Assembly: GCF_050320395.1 (NCBI RefSeq)
Contig: NZ_CP144459.1
Location: 1,302,001 to 1,366,000, forward strand
DNA from: Treponema_C sp050320395
GTDB taxonomy: Bacteria > Spirochaetota > Spirochaetia > Treponematales > Treponemataceae
Length of the DNA: 64,000 nt
Direction: 5' to 3'
A program made the translations under genes and the position numbers. Shown here one piece after another: positions 54,568-63,185 of this stretch. Within the stretch, counting starts at the first letter, position 1. The number at the start of each line of letters is the position of its first letter. The notes beneath the pieces are model-generated. The model searched no databases. It had not been told where the DNA came from and saw only the letters and a program-made list of their open reading frames with translations.

Positions 54568-55726
54568 AAAATCCGCATGTATAATCCTTTGCGTATTGTG
54601 TTTGTCAATTTTCTCGTATGCACAAAAAGAAACCGAAAAGCACTACTATATCCGCGAAAGTGAAGAAGGAGTCGTCTTGTATCAAGAGCTTTCGTGGGAA
54701 GCGTTTGCGGATATTTTAGGCTATGAGTTTGAACTGGAACAAAAAAACGAAGCGGATGAATGGATCCGGCTTGATAAAAAAAACGTACAAACCAATTCCG
54801 TTCAAGTTTCATTGCCGCCCGGAACCTACCGCTTTAGGGTTTCGGTTATCAACCTGCTTGAACAAACCGAAGCTGCAAGCGATTATCAAAATTTTAATGT
54901 ATTGCTTGCGTATCAGCCGGAAGTTCACAATTTGTCGCCGCATTTGATTTATTTCGACACTGTTTTTACCAACCGCCTTATCGTCAACGGAGTAAACTTT
55001 TTATCTCAAACCGAATTCAGCCTTGAAAAACCTTTAACGGCTCCCGTTGTATTAACTCCCGTTGAAATCGATAAAAACGGAAAACGTGCGGTTTTTGAAT
55101 TGAATATGAACCGCCTTACTCCCGGAGATTACACCTTTTGCGCACGGGACAAAAGCGGTTTATACGACAGAACTCGGGTTCTTGAATTGAGGTTTCAAAA
55201 ACCCGTCGATACTCACGTTTCGGCCGGCTATGCCTTTACCGGCTTTGCGGGAAAGAATGTCTTCACGGAATACTATGAGCGCGATTTTGCCCCCTTAGGC
55301 GGTGTATTCCGCTTTACGATACTGCCGGCAAAAAGATCTTACGGCCATTTCGGCTTTAATCTTTCATGTTCGGCTTTTTTAGCGGATAAAGAATTTGAAC
55401 ATTATAAAATAAGCGGCTATTCGTTTATGCCGCAGATAAACGCCGCCTATGTCTATCCGATTATAAAACATCGGTTGAATATAGATGTACATTTGGGAAC
55501 GGGAGCTCTTTTTCTTATGAACGGCCGCTTTACCTTCCCGAACACGGATTTAAAAAGTCCCGTTTATCGGTATTGGGGTATGACGGTGAACGGCGGTACC
55601 GCTTTACAGATGTATGTCCTGAAAAAGCTGTATTTTGAATTGAATGTCGACCATATTGTTGCAATACGGAAGGGCTTTCCCAAGTATATGTATCAGCCGG
55701 CACTTTCGGTCGGCTGGGAATTTTAA
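54557..55726 (+). CDS. Outer-membrane beta-barrel protein with N-terminal Ig/Fn3-like domains
   Basis: This 389-residue protein has a signal peptide (cleavage near SYA-QK), two beta-sandwich-like domains (one with LSPHLIYFDTVFTNRLIVNGVNFL, an IPT-like pattern) and about 190 C-terminal residues of amphipathic strands ending in LSVGWEF, with the terminal Phe of outer-membrane barrels. The start (54557-54559) lies within the last codons of the FecR-domain gene. I infer an outer-membrane protein that partners the FecR protein through the periplasm. The family is not recognised. Confidence 0.8.
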   Translation: MADKKSACIILCVLCLSIFSYAQKETEKHYYIRESEEGVVLYQELSWEAFADILGYEFELEQKNEADEWIRLDKKNVQTNSVQVSLPPGTYRFRVSVINLLEQTEAASDYQNFNVLLAYQPEVHNLSPHLIYFDTVFTNRLIVNGVNFLSQTEFSLEKPLTAPVVLTPVEIDKNGKRAVFELNMNRLTPGDYTFCARDKSGLYDRTRVLELRFQKPVDTHVSAGYAFTGFAGKNVFTEYYERDFAPLGGVFRFTILPAKRSYGHFGFNLSCSAFLADKEFEHYKISGYSFMPQINAAYVYPIIKHRLNIDVHLGTGALFLMNGRFTFPNTDLKSPVYRYWGMTVNGGTALQMYVLKKLYFELNVDHIVAIRKGFPKYMYQPALSVGWEF

Positions 55727-55744
55727 GTAGGCGGAGGTTCGATT

Positions 55745-58700
55745 ATGCGTACTGTTAAAAGACCGATTTTTACGGCAAGCTTAACCTTCTTATTATTTTT
55801 GACCGGTTGTAAAGAATTTTTTGCGGATATAGAAAAAGATTTTTCTCATTGGACCTCTATGGTGCAGATTGTTGCTCACAGAGTACCGTCGGCAGGAACG
55901 GATGCTGAAGGTTATTCCTGTGTTGCAAGCGATACGGATAAAACGGTAAGCTTACATCTGAACAATCCGCAGGGCTACGAATTGCAGATCCCGGCGGCGG
56001 GTGCTTCCTCGGATATTGTTGCCTTTGAAAGCGGCGTAAAAGGAGCCGACGGTACGTATCTTCCGCGGGCCGGAATTGATTACGAGTTCAGGCAAACGGC
56101 TTCCGAGCGTATTGAATTAACATACAAAAAGGCCTTTTTGGAATATTCCGAACGGGGCGTACAAAACATAAGTCCTGCAATCACTTTGTCCGGTAAAGAC
56201 GGACGAAAGTTCGGAACCTATACATTTAAGCTGCGCGCAAATACTCCTCCCCCGGGCATTTCGTATCAGGCGACGGGAAAGGTGCAGGATACGGGAACTG
56301 GCATATCGTACTATGTGCTGTGTTTTGCGGTATCCGATATGGGCAGCATGACAGGCGGTGCGCCTTTGCACAATGATATAAAAACACTTTCCGTAAACGG
56401 CTTAGGAGATATTCCCCTGACGCTGAATGCAAGCGGAACGGACTTTGACATAAGCAATTCGGGCGGCCGGCTCTTGAATGCAAGCGATGTTTGGACACTT
56501 GTTTCGGGAGATTATCCTTCAGGCTTTGTTCCGGGAACCCCTTCTTCAGGCTCGTGGATACTCCGCTTTAAGACCGACGTGGAAGTTGCGGCGGGGGCGG
56601 CACAAAAATATTCCCTTAACCTCAAAGACCGAAAGGGCTTAAGTTCGGGGACACTGCAACAGTGGACACCGCGGAACATGGTGGCAACGCTTAAACTGTA
56701 CGAGGATGCAGCCTTATCAAATGAAATAACGGGAACAACCGAGACTGCTCCCCGCAGAATAAACTTTACAGGTTCACCGGTTACGGACAGTTACACGCTG
56801 AAGGCAAAAACGGCAACGGCGGCTGCCCGTATAACCGCCCTTGTAGAAAAAAAACGGGGCGCCGGGTGGGTTGAAGTGAGCCGTGAAACGGGCGGAAGCG
56901 AAAAAGAAATACACGTGAGTTCCGACGGGACGGACACGGCGTACAGAATTACCCTTAACGCAAGCGCATCCGGCTTTGAAGATGCCGAGCCGCAAACATT
57001 CTATGTTACCTTCGTACAAAACTTCACGGTATCTTTCCGGGTAGAAAACGCAAACGGAAGCCTTGAAGGTGTATATAGCGGAAACACCCAAACGGCAACT
57101 GTAGGAGATCCTAAAGCCTTTACCGTTCCGCACGGGCAAACCGTAAACTTTATGGCACATCCCGACACACATTACGAAGTAGACAACTGGACAATTAGGG
57201 GCGGATACTGTCTGGCAGGCGGAACGGAGGGCAGTACTACCGCACAGATTCGCTCGGACGCACATACACAGGTATCGGTACGTTTTAGACTGAAACGCTA
57301 CCCCGTAACCTTCAGCGTAGACGGCGGACACGGAAGCCTTAGTGCCCGAACAGGCACAAATCCTGCAACAGAAGTAAGTCCCATTCGGGTTGAACACGGC
57401 TCAAACGTAAACTTTACCGCCGTTCCCGAGCAGGGCTATGAGTTGGACGGTTGGACGGTAGACAGTGTTTCTGCCCCGTCGGTAACAAGCTTAACACACA
57501 GCCTTTCCAATGTAACCGCCGCACGGAACGTAACGGTTAAGTTTAAAAGAATAGAGAGAACCGTAGCAGCGGGAAGCAATGCGTGGAAAAACTTAAAAGA
57601 TACGGTTGCCGAAATCCCCGAATACGGAACCGTCATCATCGACGGCGAAATAAAGGCGACAAACGCCGCCGGCAATTCAGGTGAAATTGTCATCGACAAA
57701 AACCTTACCATAAAGGGCAAAAAACCTAACCGTACCGACACGCTTAACGCAAACTCGTATCACAGCGGAATAACTCCTACCGATGCCCCCGCAACACTGC
57801 ACCGCATATTCAAGGTAACAGGCGGAACTCTTACGCTGGAAAATATTAAGTTGAAAAAAGGATATGCAGGAAAATGGGATCCATCTAATTCGCTTGCGTC
57901 ATCAGGTGCCGGTATTTTACTGGAAAGTGGCTCTGTATCACTTACTCAGGTAGATATTTTGAACTGCGGAGCAGTAGGTACCGGAGGCAACAAGGGAAAA
58001 GGAGGCGGAATATATATCAAAACAGGTACACTCACAGTAAGCAATTCTACACTTTCTTCTAATTGGTGTTCAGACGGAGGCGGCGGGGTATACATTGCAG
58101 GAGGAACAGTTACCCTAACAAATACGGAAATAACGGATAATAATTCAGCGTTGGAACACGGGGGTGGTGTGTATGTTGAATCGGGCAGTATGCGTATAGC
58201 AGGTACAAGCCGCATTACCCCTTCTACCGGAATGAATGAAAATAAGAAAGGTAAAAACGAGGTGTATCTAAAAAATGGCGTAAAAATTACTTTCAACGAC
58301 AATTTAACCGGTACGGTTCCTATAGCCCGCATAACGCCGGAAGCCTATCCTACAGGAAGTACAGAAATACAGGTATTGGACGGCTCTACTGTAAGCTCTG
58401 AGTACACCAAATTCACCGTAACACCGCAGGATTTAGGAAGCGGCAAGAGTGCGGAGTGGGGCATAACAAGTGAAGGAAAGCTAAAATTAACAAGTATCGT
58501 AATAGACGGCTCCGGTTACAATGCGTGGAAAAAGCTGAAAGAAGCTGTACAAAATGCCCAAGACGGAGATACCATCACTATAGTGGGCGAAATAAAGGCG
58601 ACATCGTCTTCCGGCAACTCAGGTGAAATCGTCATCGACAAAAACCTTACCATAAAGGGCAAAAACCCTAACGGTACCGACACGCTTAACGCAAATAAAG

Positions 58701-59794
58701 CGGACACCGGTAAACCTAAACACCGCATCTTTAATGTAAAAGCAAATGCTCATTTTGATTTAGACGGCCTTACACTTGTCGGAGGACAAACTTCGTCCGG
58801 AGACCCTCACGGCGGGGCAATTTTTATGAGCGGAGCTAATATCACATCTACCATAAAAAACTGTATTATCGGAAAAGAAAATAACAGCAATATTGCATCA
58901 CAACAAGGCGGCGGCATATACCTTAATATAGCGGGCGGCTCTTTAACCTTAGAAGATACGCAGATAAATTCCTGTACCGCAGACGGCGGAGGCGGCATAT
59001 ATCTTCAAAGCGGCAATCTTATATTTGAAGGTGTTCAGATGAAAAACAATACCGCCGTTAACGGTAAGGGACGTGCAGTGTGGGTAGAAGACGGTTCTTT
59101 TAAAATAAAAGACAGCAGTACAACCAAAACGTATTTAGACCCCACAACAACGAGTAGCAAAAATCCCGATGATGTGTATCTTGCAGACGGTAAAACAATT
59201 ACCGTAAACGGCACACTTACCGGAATACCGGCCGGAGCGTTTACCTCCCCTCAAGCTGCCCGTATAACGCCTCAAAACTACACCGCAGGTACGCAAGTAG
59301 TGGAGGCGGAGAACGGTGTGAGCATAGGCGATGTAACAAACAAATTCACTGTAACGCCGCAAACTGCTCCCTCTAAAAACTGGATAATCGATAAAAAAGG
59401 CCGTCTGAGAGATTTTGACGGTATCGACAAAGATGTCATAGCGGCTTTTGACGGGAACATGAACACTACTACTATTAAAAAATATAACGAGATGATAGGT
59501 CATTTTATTTTTTACAAGACAAGCAGCGGTAACTACGGTGTAATGATTATTACCGAAACACCGCTTTATGCGGCAGATGCATATAAGATGAAGTTTAGCT
59601 ATAAAACATACGATGCAAGCGGCTCGGTACTAAAAGAAGGTGAAGAAACGGTGTCGGGAACGTTTTCTTTTGACTTGGATACCGGTACTACGGGGAATAC
59701 TTCATTGCCGGGCGTAGACTTTTTCCTGCATAACTCGATAAATATTGTTCCGAAAAATAATGCACGGTTCTTTACACAAAATCCTCCGCAATAG
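55745..59794 (+). CDS. Large surface lipoprotein with InlB-B-like repeats and two beta-helix modules
   Basis: The 1349-residue protein has a lipobox FLTGC (Cys22). After beta-domains come two InlB-B-type repeats (FTVSFRVENANGSL with HYEVDNWTI; VTFSVDGGHGSL with GYELDGWTV), then two right-handed beta-helix modules of about 300 residues rich in GGGIY steps, as in polymorphic outer-membrane proteins (POMP), and a C-terminal domain of about 100 residues. The modules start with near-identical peptides (NSGEIVIDKNLTIKGK), encoded by 110-bp repeats. It follows the barrel protein by 18 bp, with GCGGAGG before the ATG. The likely site is the outer surface. Function unknown; adhesion is possible but unproven. 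Confidence 0.85.
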   Translation: MRTVKRPIFTASLTFLLFLTGCKEFFADIEKDFSHWTSMVQIVAHRVPSAGTDAEGYSCVASDTDKTVSLHLNNPQGYELQIPAAGASSDIVAFESGVKGADGTYLPRAGIDYEFRQTASERIELTYKKAFLEYSERGVQNISPAITLSGKDGRKFGTYTFKLRANTPPPGISYQATGKVQDTGTGISYYVLCFAVSDMGSMTGGAPLHNDIKTLSVNGLGDIPLTLNASGTDFDISNSGGRLLNASDVWTLVSGDYPSGFVPGTPSSGSWILRFKTDVEVAAGAAQKYSLNLKDRKGLSSGTLQQWTPRNMVATLKLYEDAALSNEITGTTETAPRRINFTGSPVTDSYTLKAKTATAAARITALVEKKRGAGWVEVSRETGGSEKEIHVSSDGTDTAYRITLNASASGFEDAEPQTFYVTFVQNFTVSFRVENANGSLEGVYSGNTQTATVGDPKAFTVPHGQTVNFMAHPDTHYEVDNWTIRGGYCLAGGTEGSTTAQIRSDAHTQVSVRFRLKRYPVTFSVDGGHGSLSARTGTNPATEVSPIRVEHGSNVNFTAVPEQGYELDGWTVDSVSAPSVTSLTHSLSNVTAARNVTVKFKRIERTVAAGSNAWKNLKDTVAEIPEYGTVIIDGEIKATNAAGNSGEIVIDKNLTIKGKKPNRTDTLNANSYHSGITPTDAPATLHRIFKVTGGTLTLENIKLKKGYAGKWDPSNSLASSGAGILLESGSVSLTQVDILNCGAVGTGGNKGKGGGIYIKTGTLTVSNSTLSSNWCSDGGGGVYIAGGTVTLTNTEITDNNSALEHGGGVYVESGSMRIAGTSRITPSTGMNENKKGKNEVYLKNGVKITFNDNLTGTVPIARITPEAYPTGSTEIQVLDGSTVSSEYTKFTVTPQDLGSGKSAEWGITSEGKLKLTSIVIDGSGYNAWKKLKEAVQNAQDGDTITIVGEIKATSSSGNSGEIVIDKNLTIKGKNPNGTDTLNANKADTGKPKHRIFNVKANAHFDLDGLTLVGGQTSSGDPHGGAIFMSGANITSTIKNCIIGKENNSNIASQQGGGIYLNIAGGSLTLEDTQINSCTADGGGGIYLQSGNLIFEGVQMKNNTAVNGKGRAVWVEDGSFKIKDSSTTKTYLDPTTTSSKNPDDVYLADGKTITVNGTLTGIPAGAFTSPQAARITPQNYTAGTQVVEAENGVSIGDVTNKFTVTPQTAPSKNWIIDKKGRLRDFDGIDKDVIAAFDGNMNTTTIKKYNEMIGHFIFYKTSSGNYGVMIITETPLYAADAYKMKFSYKTYDASGSVLKEGEETVSGTFSFDLDTGTTGNTSLPGVDFFLHNSINIVPKNNARFFTQNPPQ
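57644..57753. repeat. Direct repeat, copy 1, in the beta-helix lipoprotein gene
   Basis: These 110 bases are collinear with 58586-58695, with only scattered mismatches (mainly around AACGCCGCC/TCGTCTTCC). They encode GEIKATxxxGNSGEIV and the following strand at the start of each beta-helix module. The 942-bp spacing is in frame, so recombination would delete or duplicate one module. Confidence 0.85.
58586..58695. repeat. Direct repeat, copy 2, in the beta-helix lipoprotein gene
   Basis: Second copy of the 110-bp repeat; see the partner at 57644-57753. It precedes the second beta-helix module. Confidence 0.85.
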
Positions 59795-59883
59795 GCGGAA
59801 TTGCACTAAGCGGAAAATCCCCTTTAACTTTCCGTGCTTTTCGGCAAAGCATAAGGGGCTGCCCGCTTGAATTATCCGGTGCT

Positions 59884-60233
59884 TTACAGTTTTTCGATTT
59901 CCTCTTTCGAGAGGCCGGTCATCTTTGCAATCATATTTGTATCAAAGGATTCGAGCTTCATCATTTTTGCCGTTTCGAGTTTCGTTCGATATGCCCCCTG
60001 TTGGATACCCTGTTCTATTCCTTGTTCAATACCCTGTTCAATACCTTGTTCGATCCTTGTTCGATACCTTGTTCAATTCCTTCGGCAAAGGCTATCTGTC
60101 TTTCTTCGGCTCTCTGAACCGCTATATCAGTTTCATAACTGTACTCGGCTATTAACATATTGATTACCTCCTTGGTTTTGCGTTCGAGATATTCGCGCAA
60201 AATATTATTTGTTATAGCACATCTTATAGGATT
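59884..60233 (-). pseudogene. Decayed Rpn/PD-(D/E)XK family gene, C-terminal remnant with frameshift
   Basis: Only the C-terminal third remains. Reading from about 60233 the frame gives NPIRCAITNNILREYLERKTKEVINMLIAEY-like sequence, a Gly-Ile-Glu-Gln repeat, and after a frameshift LETAKMMKLESFDTNMIAKMTGLSKEEIEKL and a stop at 59884-59886, matching the tail of the intact copy at 15-16 kb. A one-base deletion in one repeat unit (60049-60059, 11 instead of 12 bases) breaks the frame, and the nuclease domain is absent. A stop in frame (60234-60236) precedes it. Confidence 0.8.
60001..60083. repeat. 12-base tandem repeat (GIEQ-coding) with one 11-base unit
   Basis: Seven units of the type TTCGATACCTTG run in tandem; the fifth has lost one base. 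Read on the minus strand each intact unit encodes Gln-Gly-Ile-Glu. Such short coding repeats are prone to slippage, and the deletion here is the one that breaks the pseudogene. Confidence 0.8.
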
Positions 60234-60262
60234 TTAAAGGGTAAATCATACAGGCTGAATGA

Positions 60263-60291
60263 TTGCAAAACAGTTCTTCCCGTGCTATACT
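60263..60291 (+). promoter_or_regulatory. Sigma-70-type promoter of addB-addA
   Basis: TTGCAA (60263-60268) and TATACT (60286-60291) are exactly 17 bases apart, 23 bases before the addB start. Confidence 0.75.
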
Positions 60292-60314
60292 CATGGGCGG
60301 AGGCGGGGAAAACG

Positions 60315-63185
60315 ATGCAAACTGTGGAAACTGTGTTAAAAGAACATATAGGAGATGCTTCCGTTTTCTTTGTATTTCCGACCGATATTGCCGCTTCTTG
60401 CTGGGCCGATTATGCTTTACGGTTTACCGAAGCCCTTGCCCTTGAGCGCTTTACCGCGTGGGACCGCTTTAAAAGCGAGGCGGTGCGCGCGGTTCATCAG
60501 GATAAAAAAAGCATTCCCGCCGTTTTGCGCCGTCTTTTTGCCTTACAGCTTTTGGAATCGAATGCGCAAAAGCCTTTTTTTTCTTCGCTTATTCCGCAAA
60601 CCTATGCAGCTTCTGCTTCCGGTTTTGCCGACTGGCTGGCTTCTCTTTTACCTCAGCTTGCTTTGTGGAAAAAAAAACGCGGACAAAGTTCTCTCTCTTG
60701 CGATGCCGAAGATGAAGACTTATATAAGCTTGAAACGCTCTACCGTTCTTTTTTGGATACGCATTCGCTCTTTGAGCCTGCATGGGAAATGCCGCCGTTT
60801 AAGGACGAGGGGAAAAAGTACGTTATTGTCTATCCCGAAATTTTACAGGACTTTGAAGAATACCGCCTCTTGCTCGAACAAAGTCCTCACGTTTCTTTTG
60901 TCAATGTGCCGGCTTCTCCCCTTGATACCGCGCTTTGCCGTTTTACCGAATATTCAAATACGCGCACCGAACTGCGAAAAACCGCCCTGTTTATCCGCTC
61001 TCTCTGTGCGCCGAAAGACGGTTCCCGTCCCCGGTTTGATTGGAACGATATTGCCTTAAGTATTCCCGATTCGGAAAATCTTATTCCCTATGTGATGCGC
61101 GAACTTTCCCTCTACAATATTCCGGCCCGGCTTCGTTCGGGAAAAAAGCTGAGCCTCTATCCGGGCGGCGGTTTATTTACCCTTATACGGAATTGTTATA
61201 ACGAATCTTTTTCTTTCGATTCGGTTCGCGCCCTTTTGACCGATCCCGCTTTTCCGTGGAAGGATAAAACGGCTGTCAATCAGCTTATCGCCTTCGGTAT
61301 TGAGCACAATTGTCTGTGTTCTTACGACAATATTGATGTGTGGGAGCAGGCTTTTTCGAAAACGCCGGGCGAAGAACGGGCCCGAACTCTGTACCGCGAA
61401 TTAAAAAAATATGTAAAAGCTGTTGCAGACGCTTCAAGCTTTCGAAAACTCAGGGAGCATTATTTTGCCTTTGCGGCCGCCTTTTTTAATCCCGAATTAT
61501 TCAGTAAAGAAAGCGACCGCATTGTAAGCCGCTGTATAAGCGAGCTCTCCTCCCTTGCCGAGCTGGAAGCCGATTATCCGGAAGCCGCACGGTGTTCAAA
61601 GGTGCTTGATTTTTTTGTTTCGGTACTCGATTCAAAGGATTATCTTGCGCAAAGTTCCGATCGGGGGGTAAGCGTTTTTTCCTACCGGGTTGCAGCCGCA
61701 GCGCCCTTTAAATGCCATATTGTTATCAATGCTTCTCAAAATGCTTTGAATACCGTATACAGACCGCTTTCGTTTTTAAATGAGGCAAAGCGTTTCGATT
61801 TGCGTATATGCGACCGCGACGTTTCTCCTCTTTTTGTGCGCCTCTATGCCGAGCATTCCGCTCTGCCTTTGAGGGCGGCTTGTTCACGCGAAAGTTTTTC
61901 AGGCTATGCGATTGCCCACAGCGTGTTTGACGGCTGTCTTTCGGATGCCGGGATTGAGACCGAGAGTTTTAAAAATGCGGATTCGGCGGATTTTTTTGCA
62001 GCCGAGCGTTCTTTTTTGCGCGGTGTATCGGCTCGGCCTTTGTTTTTACATTCGGTTCAAAAAGAAGGATTTTTTTCATGGGCATCGCTTAAGGCCGGCG
62101 AAGACGTTTGCGTAAAAAGCGTTTTGTCATCGGATATTATACGGGAACGGATCTTGCAATATGCGTGCGATCCGGTTTCGGGTAAAATCAAGGTGTCCGC
62201 AAGCGATTTAAACTCTTTTTATACCTGTCCGCTTTACTGGCTTTTTTCCCGTGTTCTTCGTATCCGAGAATACACTGCCGATGCTTCGCTTATTGACAAT
62301 GTCTTTATAGGAACGCTGTACCACGAAATTATACAGCGCGTCCTTAATACTTATAAAAAGAAGGCTCTTCCTCTTTTATTGGAAGACGGAAAAATCCCTT
62401 CCGATACGCTTTTTGCTCTTAAAACCTTTACCCGCGAAGTCATAGAGGGCCTTCCCGCTTCCTGCCGCCTTACAAACGATGTAAGCCCGCTTACGCTCGA
62501 AAGCTTTCGTATACAGGAAGCTTCCATTGTGCAAAAATTGACGGACTTTTTTTATGAGTTTATCTGTTGGTTTTCGGGGTTTTCGGTATGCGATACGGAA
62601 AAAGCCTTACAGCTTGAAAGTGAAAACGCCCTTTTTAAAGGACAAATTGACTGTGTGCTGACAAATGCGGCGGACGACTCGGTGTGCATTGTTGATTTTA
62701 AAACGGGAAAGGTGCCGAAATTTACGAAATGCATAAAACTGCCTGAAGGAACATTAAGCGATTTTCAGCTTGCGTCCTATATAAGGCTCTATGAAAACGC
62801 ACACGGGGGTGCACATGCAGGTGCTCATACGAAAATCGATACGGCGGCTTTTTTCAGCATACACAAAAAAGAACTCTCGGTTATTGTCGGTTCGCTTGTT
62901 TCTCCCGTTACGGGTAAAAAAAAGCCTTACTGCAGTACCCGTATTTTACCGCGTGACGGATTTTATGCCGACGGTGTTTCTTCGGTGGACGGAACTTTAC
63001 AGGCGCTTGAAGAGGCTGCACAGGCATACACGGCCTCTGTTTTGCAGGCGGATTTACCTCTTTTTACGGATATTCGCGCTCGAAGACATTTTCCCGACGG
63101 GAGCGAAGTGCCCTATAAAACCTGCGCAGATTGCGCTTACAAGGCTTTGTGCCGTACCGCTTATAATTTAGGGAGAAAATCATGA
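60315..63185 (+). CDS. addB: AddB-like helicase-nuclease subunit with iron-sulfur motif
   Basis: The 956-residue protein has a UvrD-like fold without an evident Walker A and a C-terminal PD-(D/E)XK nuclease: GTLYHEII (His), Asp779 in FKGQID and Asp794-x-Lys796 in VDFKTGK. Cys638 (YTCPLYW) with Cys937, Cys940 and Cys946 (CADCAYKALC) matches the AddB pattern C-xn-CxxC-x5-C that holds a [4Fe-4S] staple. With AddA it processes DNA ends for RecA-dependent repair. The ATG at 60315 follows GGGG at 6 bases; the longer frame begins in the promoter. It shares ATGA with the downstream gene. Confidence 0.9.
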   Translation: MQTVETVLKEHIGDASVFFVFPTDIAASCWADYALRFTEALALERFTAWDRFKSEAVRAVHQDKKSIPAVLRRLFALQLLESNAQKPFFSSLIPQTYAASASGFADWLASLLPQLALWKKKRGQSSLSCDAEDEDLYKLETLYRSFLDTHSLFEPAWEMPPFKDEGKKYVIVYPEILQDFEEYRLLLEQSPHVSFVNVPASPLDTALCRFTEYSNTRTELRKTALFIRSLCAPKDGSRPRFDWNDIALSIPDSENLIPYVMRELSLYNIPARLRSGKKLSLYPGGGLFTLIRNCYNESFSFDSVRALLTDPAFPWKDKTAVNQLIAFGIEHNCLCSYDNIDVWEQAFSKTPGEERARTLYRELKKYVKAVADASSFRKLREHYFAFAAAFFNPELFSKESDRIVSRCISELSSLAELEADYPEAARCSKVLDFFVSVLDSKDYLAQSSDRGVSVFSYRVAAAAPFKCHIVINASQNALNTVYRPLSFLNEAKRFDLRICDRDVSPLFVRLYAEHSALPLRAACSRESFSGYAIAHSVFDGCLSDAGIETESFKNADSADFFAAERSFLRGVSARPLFLHSVQKEGFFSWASLKAGEDVCVKSVLSSDIIRERILQYACDPVSGKIKVSASDLNSFYTCPLYWLFSRVLRIREYTADASLIDNVFIGTLYHEIIQRVLNTYKKKALPLLLEDGKIPSDTLFALKTFTREVIEGLPASCRLTNDVSPLTLESFRIQEASIVQKLTDFFYEFICWFSGFSVCDTEKALQLESENALFKGQIDCVLTNAADDSVCIVDFKTGKVPKFTKCIKLPEGTLSDFQLASYIRLYENAHGGAHAGAHTKIDTAAFFSIHKKELSVIVGSLVSPVTGKKKPYCSTRILPRDGFYADGVSSVDGTLQALEEAAQAYTASVLQADLPLFTDIRARRHFPDGSEVPYKTCADCAYKALCRTAYNLGRKS

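Noticed and set aside
59795..59883. Terminator after the beta-helix lipoprotein gene
   Set aside because: CCCCTT...AAGGGG with an inner TGCTTT/AAAGCA stem can fold, but neither strand has a convincing T-run, so it was not listed.
60001..60083. Possible short CRISPR-like array
   Set aside because: The units are 12-base tandem repeats without spacers and encode the GIEQ repeat of an Rpn-family tail.
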